A stretch of DNA of 5,097 nucleotides from DASQVO01 sp035640715 (GCA_035640715.1 DASQVO010000195.1:1-5097); one strand, 5' to 3'. Numbered from the stretch's first letter, positions 1 to 4,189 are shown. A program made the numbers and translations. The notes: a model not told the origin generated them from the sequence alone.

Positions 1-2
1 GC

Positions 3-206
3 AGGTTCGACCTTGGCGACCTGGACATGCTCCGGTCGATGTATGAAAAAGTGCTCCGCGACGCGATCCGGATGGACGAGCTCACCGCCTACCTGAACGG
101 CGGGAGGCTGGTCGCTGTCTGGCCGGATCTGTTCCTGCCCATGGACGTGCGGCGGGCCTGGGAAGACCAGCATCCTGTTCTGCGCCGCGCCGCTGCAGCC
201 GCGTAA
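3..206 (+). CDS. hypothetical protein, C-terminal part (5' end outside window)
   Basis: The reading frame is open from the left edge, gives 67 residues and ends at TAA 204-206. It contains FDLGDLDMLRSMYEKVLRDA, later WPDLFLPMDVRRAWEDQHPVL, and an alanine-rich tail. Third codon positions are mostly G or C, as expected for a real actinomycete gene. The segment is soluble and mainly helical with no membrane stretch. The stop overlaps the start of the next gene (TAATG), so the two are translationally coupled. From memory, proteins with this LGDLDML...WPDLFLP signature sit directly upstream of AbiEii-like nucleotidyltransferases in actinomycetes, but I cannot name a biochemical function. Whether the missing N-terminus carries a DNA-binding domain cannot be seen. 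Confidence 0.7.
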   Translation, partial: RFDLGDLDMLRSMYEKVLRDAIRMDELTAYLNGGRLVAVWPDLFLPMDVRRAWEDQHPVLRRAAAAA

Positions 207-340
207 TGCCGTTCAGCGATTTCCAGTGGGAAGTGGCCACGGTCGCCCTCAAGGTGGCGGCCGCGCACGGGTTCGTGCTCGGCGGCGGCAACGCCCTGAT
301 CCTGCACGGGATCGGCGGCGAGGCGTCTTTCGCGGGGTGA
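206..340 (+). pseudogene. AbiEii/AbiGii-like nucleotidyltransferase, truncated after 44 codons
   Basis: The ATG at 206 overlaps the preceding TAA. The product starts MPFSDFQWEVATVALKVAA and runs into HGFVLGGGNALILHGI. The GGGNAL motif after a short helical N-terminus is typical of the minimal nucleotidyltransferase fold in AbiEii-type proteins, which are toxins of type IV toxin-antitoxin or abortive-infection systems. In intact relatives this is followed by an Arg-Thr then an Asp-x-Asp metal-binding motif. Here the sequence changes to GGEASFAG and stops at TGA 338-340, so the catalytic aspartates are missing and the protein cannot be active. A full gene should be several hundred codons. I see no continuation in another frame downstream, so this looks like a deletion or recombination breakpoint rather than a simple frameshift. 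The family call rests on the motif and the gene pair. Confidence 0.6.
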
Positions 341-375
341 GGGTATCGGCGATGCCGCGCCTTCACGATCGGGGC

Positions 376-595
376 ATGACCGTCGGCGCTCATGCAGCCA
401 ACCCCGTCAGCCGGCCGCTCCCGGCCAGCCTCGACTACGCCGAAATCCACATTGACAGCTGGTCCAGTGAGCAAGTCCGGTCAGGTCGCGCTGGAACGCT
501 TGCTTGACGAGTTGCTCGCCTCCGGCGATCCCTTGCTGGAACACGGCATCTTGGGCTGTGACCTGCTCGCCACGATCACGCTCAGCGGGGACTGA
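376..595 (+). pseudogene. hypothetical protein with an internal frame switch
   Basis: From ATG 376 one frame gives a protein-like stretch (LDYAEIHIDSWSSEQ) and then decays to a stop at 505-507. The next frame becomes protein-like at about 470 (GQVALERLLDELLAS, then LLEHGILGCDLLATITLSGD) and ends at TGA 593-595. GC preference at third codon positions moves from the first frame to the second at the same place, suggesting one ancestral frame broken by a small indel near 465-480. The second half ends only 2 bp before the stop of the minus-strand TetR remnant, a natural tail-to-tail arrangement. I do not recognise the family. An alternative is a short intact protein starting at ATG 392. Confidence 0.35.
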
Positions 596-597
596 GC

Positions 598-843
598 TTA
601 GTGCTCGGCGGACTGGGGCTTCGGCTTGGCTCCGTAGCGGAGTCCATCAATGAGCAGGGCGACCATGCGTTCGTCACCGGCGTGGTCCACGCCGGCCGGC
701 GAGCACAGGCGGGACACCGCGCGCAGCAGTTCCAGGGGATCGACGTCACCGCGGACCTCCCCGGCGGCGGCCGCGGCGGCGAGCAGCGATCCGAGGGCTG
801 ACGCTAACTCGCCCGTTCTGGGTGCCAGCAGAGACGCGATCTG
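598..843 (-). pseudogene. TetR-family transcriptional regulator, C-terminal remnant
   Basis: Read leftward, the last 81 codons before TAA (598-600) contain ELASALGSLLAAAAAAGEVR, then DVDPLELLRAVSRLC, then ERMVALLIDGLRYGA. This is the characteristic end of the ligand-binding, dimerising domain in a common actinomycete TetR subgroup. The N-terminal helix-turn-helix domain of roughly 50 residues and about half of the ligand domain are absent. Upstream of about 843 the frame stays open but no longer looks like TetR. The breakpoint coincides with a tRNA-like 20-mer at 841-860. The gene cannot make a repressor. Family assignment is from memory of the motif. Confidence 0.65.
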
Positions 844-860
844 ACCCCCTGCTTGCAAAG
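841..860 (-). other. tRNA-Ala(UGC) anticodon-arm-like sequence, possible att core
   Basis: On the minus strand this reads CTTTGCAAGCAGGGGGTCAG. That matches the anticodon loop with UGC anticodon, the 3' anticodon stem and the variable loop of tRNA-Ala(UGC) as I remember it from several bacteria. Neither the D-arm side nor the T-arm side follows, so it is not a tRNA gene. It sits exactly where the TetR homology ends. Integrases often recombine between the anticodon loop and the T loop, so a leftover core is a reasonable reading, but the tRNA comparison is from memory. Confidence 0.35.
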
Positions 861-1130
861 ATGGGAGGGACCAGGCGCAGGGCGGTCGCTCAGGGTCGCT
901 GGTGCAGGTCACAGGCTTGTGCCGGTCGGATGAGGTCGATGCAGTGCGGCTCATGTCGTATCCGGCGCTCTTGTGCCCTCGATATGCCCTTGTCAGCTTG
1001 GTCTGCCTGATGCGATGAAGGAGCGGGCCTCCGCTCCTGGCGGATGCTGGAAGCGGCAATGAGCCGTGGGAACGCATTGGGAACAGCCAGCCGCAACGAG
1101 CTGGATGCGGTCGGACCAGCCGGACACAAG
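861..1130. other. stretch without a recognisable gene
   Basis: No frame on either strand gives a convincing protein. The longer open frames use codons poorly and show no motifs. The only structured signal I see is the hairpin at 1019-1038. The composition is slightly less GC-biased than the neighbouring coding parts. Confidence 0.5.
1019..1038. terminator. 8-bp hairpin, possible terminator
   Basis: AGGAGCGG (1019-1026) and CCGCTCCT (1031-1038) are perfect inverted repeats around a 4-base loop. The stem is stable, but neither side has a run of T, so termination is only a guess. It lies in otherwise non-coding DNA. Confidence 0.35.
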
Positions 1131-1176
1131 GAAACCGCCTCTGACCGCGCTCATGCTGGTCATCAGAGGCGGTTTC
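1131..1176 (-). terminator. strong hairpin downstream of the tRNA-Tyr 3' part
   Basis: GAAACCGCCTCTGA (1131-1144) is the exact reverse complement of 1163-1176. TGACC/GGTCA (1142-1146 and 1158-1162) offers a competing inner pairing. On the minus strand the hairpin starts 7 bases after the tRNA CCA end and is followed by CCTTGTGT. Position and type fit the transcription terminator of a tRNA gene. Confidence 0.7.
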
Positions 1177-1182
1177 AGCAGG

Positions 1183-1228
1183 TGGTGGCAGTGATGGATT
1201 CGAACCATCGTAGGCTGAGCCGACGGTT
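1183..1228 (-). tRNA. tRNA-Tyr 3' part (5' half missing), probable attachment-site remnant
   Basis: The minus strand reads AACCGTCGGCTCAGCCTACG, then GATGGTTCGAATCCATC, then ACTGCCACCA. CGTCGGCTCAGCCTACG is the extra arm typical of actinomycete tRNA-Tyr. GATGG/CCATC with loop TTCGAAT is a perfect T arm, and CCA is encoded at 1183-1185. After the T stem only six acceptor bases precede the discriminator A, one fewer than usual. Upstream (1229-1290) there is no partner for the acceptor strand (GGCAGT is expected) and no GTA anticodon. I can force only a loose D-arm-like pairing, GCCC/GGGC. So this is a 3' fragment or decayed copy, not a working tRNA. tRNA-Tyr is the known integration target of the Streptomyces element SLP1, so an attachment-site remnant is the natural reading. 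The kept terminator implies that the foreign DNA lies to the right. Confidence 0.6.
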
Positions 1229-1319
1229 ACGCAGATCGCCCACTTCGACCGTAACCGGGCCCCGGTATCCATGGACGTCGGCCCCGTCCTGGAGGGCAGA
1301 TGCCGGGCCCCCGTGACTC

Positions 1320-1520
1320 CTACGGGCCTTCGACGTCCTGTCCAGGCATTCCGGCATTCCGCTGCGAGTCGGCGGAATGCCGGGGCAGGGGTCCCGCGAG
1401 GCGGTCGCGGATGATCGCCGCCGCGGCTTCGAGGGTGACGACTGAGGTGCCGATCTCCAGGCCGTAGATGCGCGCCCGCGAACGCCAGCCCCTGCGGGCG
1501 ATAATGGGCGGCGTGGACAA
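1320..1520 (-). CDS. small hypothetical protein (66 aa)
   Basis: The frame runs from TTG 1520 to TAG 1320-1322. Its first 45 codons (RRGWRSRARIYGLEIGTSVV, then LEAAAAIIRDRLAGPLP) are strongly G/C-ending, which argues for real coding. The last 20 codons are less convincing and lie over an inverted repeat. The product is basic at the start and helical after that, with no membrane segment or known motif. TTG is the only plausible start, and no clear ribosome site precedes it. It begins head-to-head with the plus-strand gene at 1504, overlapping by 17 bp. It may be a small element-encoded protein; I do not recognise it. It could also be an antisense shadow if the plus gene starts at ATG 1468. Confidence 0.35.
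   Translation of the reverse strand: MSTPPIIARRGWRSRARIYGLEIGTSVVTLEAAAAIIRDRLAGPLPRHSADSQRNAGMPGQDVEGP
1351..1383. repeat. 12-bp inverted repeat with tandem GGCATTCC
   Basis: CCGGCATTCCGC (1351-1362) and its exact reverse complement (1372-1383) flank a 9-base loop. The left arm overlaps two tandem copies of GGCATTCC (1345-1360). It lies in the weakly coding end of the small minus-strand frame, so it may be that gene's terminator or a protein-binding site. Confidence 0.5.
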
Positions 1521-2103
1521 CAGCCACTACAGCCTTGTCATCGCGGCTGCCCAGGCTGCGGGGCCGTGTCCTCCTGGTGAAGAGGCGGCATGGGGCCGCC
1601 GGGTGCACGGCCTTACCGTGGACCTGCACCTGATCGCCCAGCAGGCTAGGCAGGACATCGAGCGGCTGGAGTCAGCACGGACCTTCATCGCGTTCCTGGA
1701 GAAGGTCGAGATCGAGGAATCGAGCCGTCGTGGGCTGCTCACGTTGCGCCTGCCGTCGGGCGAGAGTGAGCCGATCCGCACCGAGCAGAAGGACACCGAC
1801 CGCGGACGGGCGCTGATCGAGCGGGCCCGCTCCCTGGAAGGACGCTGGGTGCTGGTCTACCGGTATAACGAGCGGAAGGCAGGGCAGCGGAACCAGTCGG
1901 TCCGGATGTTGGCGCACCTGATGGATCTTGGCGTTGACGAGACCGTGCCCAACACCACGGCGAAGAAGATAGTGCTGCAAGAGGCGGGTGGCGACGCGGC
2001 GCGTGCGCAAGAGGCGTGGATGGCCGCAGGCCTGCCGGGAACCGGCCCGATCAGCGTCGATCAGCTGGAGCAGGCGCGCGCGGCAGCGCGGAAAGCCGGG
2101 TAA
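1504..2103 (+). CDS. hypothetical soluble protein (199 aa)
   Basis: This is an intact frame ending at TAA 2101-2103, with good actinomycete codon bias throughout. I chose ATG 1504. GTG 1513 is nearly equivalent, and ATG 1468 would run through the divergent small gene. No clear Shine-Dalgarno sequence marks any of them. The protein is charged and has no signal peptide or membrane segment. Residues about 30-65 (helical, LIAQQARQDIERLESA) may form a coiled coil. The centre has PIRTEQKDTDRGRALIERAR followed by LEGRWVLVYRYNER, a short beta-rich segment. The end is helical and alanine-rich (LEQARAAARKAG). The mix of a basic strand segment and helices would suit a nucleic-acid or replication accessory protein, but that is a guess. 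I do not recognise the family. A hairpin follows immediately after the stop, so it is probably monocistronic. Confidence 0.75.
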   Translation: MGGVDNSHYSLVIAAAQAAGPCPPGEEAAWGRRVHGLTVDLHLIAQQARQDIERLESARTFIAFLEKVEIEESSRRGLLTLRLPSGESEPIRTEQKDTDRGRALIERARSLEGRWVLVYRYNERKAGQRNQSVRMLAHLMDLGVDETVPNTTAKKIVLQEAGGDAARAQEAWMAAGLPGTGPISVDQLEQARAAARKAG

Positions 2104-2107
2104 AGGC

Positions 2108-2131
2108 AGGAGAGATGGAGCTGCCTCTCCT
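2108..2131 (+). terminator. hairpin after the 199-aa gene
   Basis: AGGAGAG (2108-2114) and CTCTCCT (2125-2131) are perfect inverted repeats around a 10-base loop, starting 4 bases after the stop codon. No T-run follows (TCTCCCGCCTT), as is common in high-GC actinomycetes. Confidence 0.5.
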
Positions 2132-2148
2132 CTCCCGCCTTGCAGATT

Positions 2149-2324
2149 TGATAACAGCAAGAAGCGCTCATCCCAAACAAGCGAGCTCCCACCCCTCAGG
2201 TGATCAGAAGGTCCGGGTCGGATCAGGCCGGTCCGGCACGATTCGGTTTGGTCCGACCCGGACCACGTGTCTGCAGGGACACTTTGAAGGGCTATTGGGG
2301 GAGTGGCGCTTCTTGCTGTTATCA
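2149..2324. repeat. 176-bp concentric inverted-repeat element, MITE-like
   Basis: TGATAACAGCAAGAAGCGC (2149-2167) is exactly reverse-complemented at 2306-2324 (19/19). Inside it, GGTCCGGGTCGGA (2210-2222) is exactly reverse-complemented at 2252-2264 (13/13). The two pairs share a centre within half a base (about 2237), and the DNA between the arms also shows weak mirrored similarity (CATCCC...AGC against CACTCC...AGC). Such a layout fits a miniature inverted-repeat transposable element, or a large cruciform or operator. No target duplication is visible at the borders and no gene lies inside. The right border is 24 bp upstream of the recombinase-like gene. Confidence 0.65.
2210..2264. promoter_or_regulatory. 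three GGTCCG repeats at 20-bp spacing (iteron or operator-like)
   Basis: GGTCCG starts at 2210, 2230 and 2250, exactly 20 bp apart, about two helical turns. The outer two copies also form the ends of the 13-bp inverted repeat 2210-2222/2252-2264. This helical phasing suits cooperative protein binding on one DNA face. The site lies about 85-140 bp upstream of the recombinase-like gene, so that protein or an unknown regulator may bind here. Confidence 0.45.
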
Positions 2325-2348
2325 CGATGGAAGAGATAACCTTCAGGC

Positions 2349-3218
2349 ATGACAGCTCCGGACGCCCGCACGCCGGCGAGCGACGCCGTTGACGAATTCA
2401 TCCGCCATCTGGCCGACCGCCAGTTCGCCGGCATCACCCGGCGGATCCGCAGCCACTTCCTCGACGAGTACCTCCAGCATGCCCAGCAGGCCGCCGGCAC
2501 CATCGAGATGACGGTCGGCGAGCTCATGGACCCCGCGCATGCCGACGCATGGCTCTCCGATGCGGCCGCAGGCAAGACCCGCACCCGCAACACTCTCCGC
2601 GGTCCCGATGCCGCCGCCTATGCCAACTCGATGCGCGTGCGCATCGACTCCTACAACGCCTTCGCCGAATTCCTCGGCCTGCCCGGCCGCCTTGACAGCC
2701 AGCCGCCCGCCCGCGGCTTCTACCTAACCCCCGCCGATACCGAGCGACTCCTCCACGACCTGACCGTCCGCAGGCCCGTCCACGCCAACGCCGCGACATC
2801 GCTGCGCACCGCCGCCCTTGCCGCGCTCGTCGCCGACACCGGCCGGGGCGTCCCCGAACTCGCCCGCCTCAATGTCAGCGCCCTGCACCTGGACGGCGAA
2901 GCGCGTGTTGAACTCGCCGACGGCTCTTGCCCGCTCGGCGGCCCGACCGTGCAGATCCTCACCCGGTGGCTCGGTGCCCGGGCGGCGATCATCGCCGAAC
3001 TTGAGGGCAGCGATCCTGGCCACCTGTGGATCCCGACCAAGCCCGGGCGGCCCCGGGGCGGTCGCCCACCCGTCAAGCCCGGCCTCACGCGCGCGGCCGT
3101 CCGCACCCTCCACGCCGCCCACCGCACCCTCGTCAGCCAGCTGCTCGGCACCCCGCTCCGCCCAGGCGCCCTCCGCACGTCAGACCCGTCACGTTCCCGA
3201 TCCAGCCAGAGGTCGTGA
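2349..3218 (+). CDS. tyrosine recombinase/integrase-like protein without recognisable catalytic residues (289 aa)
   Basis: The frame runs from ATG 2349 to TGA 3216-3218. A weak GGAAG lies about 15 bases upstream of the start. Residues 10-120 look like the helical core-binding domain of phage-type integrases (DAVDEFIRHLADRQFAGITR, later IDSYNAFAEFLGLPG). Residues 125-275 resemble the catalytic domain: LTPADTERLLHDL, then AALAALVADTGRGVPELARL, where Xer-type enzymes have TGLRISELL, then HLWIP and a helical end. At the place of the first catalytic arginine this protein has Gly167, with Arg166 one position early. No HxxR box is evident: the equivalent stretch is TPLRPGALRTS. No nucleophilic tyrosine follows, and the tail is SRSRSSQRS. 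It may be a non-catalytic DNA-binding relative or a decayed integrase whose tail has been replaced. It is followed by about 75 bp and then the Tn3-type insertion. Confidence 0.55.
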   Translation: MTAPDARTPASDAVDEFIRHLADRQFAGITRRIRSHFLDEYLQHAQQAAGTIEMTVGELMDPAHADAWLSDAAAGKTRTRNTLRGPDAAAYANSMRVRIDSYNAFAEFLGLPGRLDSQPPARGFYLTPADTERLLHDLTVRRPVHANAATSLRTAALAALVADTGRGVPELARLNVSALHLDGEARVELADGSCPLGGPTVQILTRWLGARAAIIAELEGSDPGHLWIPTKPGRPRGGRPPVKPGLTRAAVRTLHAAHRTLVSQLLGTPLRPGALRTSDPSRSRSSQRS

Positions 3219-3290
3219 AACCGGCCCGCCGGCGACACCGGTGTTGTTCGCGCCGTCCCGCGATACCTGTCCCGCGCCCCCGGACGCGCC

Positions 3291-3295
3291 CACCT
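3291..3295. repeat. 5-bp target site duplication, left copy (CACCT)
   Basis: CACCT directly precedes the GGGG end of the left terminal repeat and is repeated exactly at 4185-4189 after the right end. Five base pairs is the usual duplication for Tn3-family transposition. Confidence 0.85.
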
Positions 3296-3339
3296 GGGGC
3301 ATGACCCAGATACGCCAGAAACCCGCCATGAGGTGATCT
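3296..3339 (+). repeat. Tn3-type terminal inverted repeat, left
   Basis: The 44-bp repeat starts GGGGCATGACCC and has ACGCCAGAAACCCGCCATGAG in its middle. It is identical to the complement of 4141-4184 except at position 38 (G here, A in the other end). The GGGG lies outward, next to the target duplication. Confidence 0.88.
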
Positions 3340-3357
3340 TGAACGCCTGACGGGCGT

Positions 3358-3540
3358 CTACGATGCCGAGACCGCGGCGGTCTTGGCGTCCTGCTCGCGC
3401 AGCATCCGCATGACGGTGGCGGGTGAGGGGTGCTGGCCGCGTTTCTTGCCGGTGCGGATCACCAGGCGGGAGGCGATCTCCCGCAGGGACAGGTGTTCGG
3501 TGTCCCGCAGGCGTACGGCGGTGGCGAGCATGTCGTCGTC
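3358..3540 (-). pseudogene. serine recombinase (resolvase-like), C-terminal remnant
   Basis: The minus-strand frame ending at TAG 3358-3360 gives MLATAVRLRDTEHLSLREIA, then SRLVIRTGKK and GQHPSPATVMRMLREQD, with possible ATG 3529-3531. The LSLREIASRLV segment and the following PSPATVMRMLRE are a Hin/resolvase-type helix-turn-helix at the end of actinomycete recombinase-family proteins. The catalytic N-terminal domain is missing. In an intact Tn3-type element this could be the end of the cointegrate resolvase. It abuts the monooxygenase remnant without a spacer, marking a deletion junction at about 3540. The 57-residue frame could still be translated as an isolated DNA-binding peptide. Confidence 0.55.
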
Positions 3541-3814
3541 ACCACGTGCACCCGGTCGGTCCAGCCGCGCGCCACTGCTCGCAGCTTGGAATCGTCTGCC
3601 AGATCGAGGACGAGCCCGCTGCCGTCGTGCAGATGATCGGCCAGCGAGGTGCCGTCCGCCAGCAGCAGGCCGGGTGCGCTGTGCACTACCAGTTCATGGC
3701 CGCCGCCGAGGTCGTAGTGCTGCCACACGCGGAGATTCTCTTCGCGAAGTACATGGCTCCGGCCGGGGTCTGCATCAGGTCGCTGACCACGTCGCCTAGC
3801 CAGCGGCGCCGAGT
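3541..3814 (-). pseudogene. FAD-dependent aromatic monooxygenase, C-terminal remnant with frameshift
   Basis: Reading leftward, VVSDLMQTPAGAMYFAKRIS (to about 3731) is followed one frame over by WQHYDLGGGHELV, then SAPGLLLADGTSLADHLHDG and LVLDLADDSKLRAVARGW. The YDLG...H.L...AP...L.DGT.L.D.L..G...L series is the hallmark of the C-terminal thioredoxin-like domain of class A flavin monooxygenases, such as the rifampicin monooxygenase type. A single missing base near 3730 breaks the frame. The FAD-binding N-terminal two thirds are absent, so there is no activity. It was probably a passenger gene of the parent transposon, next to a TetR regulator. The exact family member cannot be decided. Confidence 0.6.
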
Positions 3815-3823
3815 GTCGTCCAT

Positions 3824-3991
3824 GACCGCTCGCACGAGCGCCGCCTGTGCGCGGCGGATCGCATGAGGCGAGCGTCCGGTGGCGAGCAGCTCCTCGACGA
3901 GATCGATGTGCAGCGCCGCGAGCAGGACGTGGGTAGCGTATCCGGCGCCGTCCGCCGTCGCCCCGGGCGCGGCATCCTCGATCAGGTTCTG
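3824..3991 (-). pseudogene. TetR-family regulator, C-terminal remnant fused in frame to the transposase start
   Basis: The frame that starts with the transposase N-terminus changes at about 3991 into NLIEDAAPGATADG, then THVLLAALHIDLVEELLATG and SPHAIRRAQAALVRAV. This is a typical last pair of helices of a TetR ligand-binding domain. The DNA-binding half is missing. It differs from the TetR tail at 598-843, so it is a separate gene. It passes in frame into the monooxygenase-like segment, where the boundary (3815-3830) is uncertain. TetR genes often neighbour the monooxygenases they control, so both probably came from one resistance or catabolic locus. Confidence 0.5.
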
Positions 3992-4054
3992 CAGCTCATG
4001 CGCGGTGATCAGCCGCTTGAACCGCGGATACGCGGTCCTCTCGATCGAGGTCAC
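3992..4054 (-). pseudogene. tnpA: Tn3-family transposase (TnpA), N-terminal 21 residues only
   Basis: GTG 4052-4054 starts MTSIERTAYPRFKRLITA, the conserved beginning of many actinomycete Tn3-family transposases (DUF4158-type N-terminus). After residue 21 the homology stops and a TetR tail continues in the same frame, giving a 122-residue chimeric frame to 3686. The DDE catalytic region is entirely missing. The start is 86 bp inside the right terminal repeat and points inward, so its promoter probably lies in 4055-4140 or in the repeat itself. Confidence 0.65.
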
Positions 4055-4140
4055 AACCCACCCGCCCCCAGACGAAACCCAACATCACCACCAACGACAC
4101 TGAGCCGAACGGGTGACGGTGCGGGGCACTCAACGATCCG

Positions 4141-4184
4141 AGATCATCTCATGGCGGGTTTCTGGCGTATCTGGGTCATGCCCC
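4141..4184 (-). repeat. Tn3-type terminal inverted repeat, right
   Basis: This 44-bp repeat is the reverse complement of 3296-3339 with one difference. The outward end reads CCCC on the plus strand and borders the second CACCT. The plus strand shows five C because the first base of the duplication is also C. Confidence 0.88.
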
Positions 4185-4189
4185 CACCT
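4185..4189. repeat. 5-bp target site duplication, right copy (CACCT)
   Basis: Exact copy of 3291-3295, directly next to the right terminal repeat. Confidence 0.85.

Larger units (their letters stand above)
3296..4184. mobile_element. 889-bp non-autonomous Tn3-family element
   Basis: The element has 44-bp terminal inverted repeats that begin GGGGCATGACCCAGATACGC and differ at one position. A perfect 5-bp CACCT duplication flanks it. GGGG ends, repeats of about 38-45 bp and 5-bp duplications define the Tn3 family. A GTG-started transposase N-terminus (ERTAYPRFKRLI) lies 86 bp inside the right repeat, confirming the family, but only about 21 residues remain of a protein of roughly 1000. The rest is gene debris on the same strand: TetR tail, FAD-monooxygenase C-terminus, recombinase tail. 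The element cannot encode its own transposition, yet both ends look intact, so mobilisation by a related transposase in trans is plausible. This matches what are called MICs or TIMEs (Tn3-derived cassettes without transposase). Confidence 0.88.

Noticed and set aside
392..595. RiPP or lanthipeptide precursor, because of the leader-like LLDELLAS and a short tail with Cys, Thr and Ser
   Set aside because: There is no Ser-x-x-Ser-x-x-Cys type core, no modification enzyme nearby, and a better explanation as a frameshifted gene.
1183..1275. Complete functional tRNA-Tyr
   Set aside because: The 5' acceptor strand and the GTA anticodon are missing, and the 3' acceptor strand seems one base short. 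The D arm can only be forced.
598..1629. A 343-codon open frame on the minus strand
   Set aside because: Only its last 81 codons look like a protein (TetR tail). The rest crosses the tRNA-Tyr part, a terminator and the divergent gene region, and has no motif. It is open only because of high GC.
2149..2324. Simple bidirectional terminator
   Set aside because: The outer arms are 138 bp apart and have no T-run. A proper terminator hairpin already exists at 2108-2131.
1672..2325. A 217-codon minus-strand frame opposite the 199-aa gene
   Set aside because: Antisense shadow of a well-coded plus-strand gene, with no recognisable protein features.
2720..3238. A 172-codon minus-strand frame that would continue the 4572 gene after excision of the transposon
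   Set aside because: The frame is open across the restored junction, but it is opposite the recombinase-like gene and its sequence is Arg/Pro/Ser-rich, as in a GC shadow.
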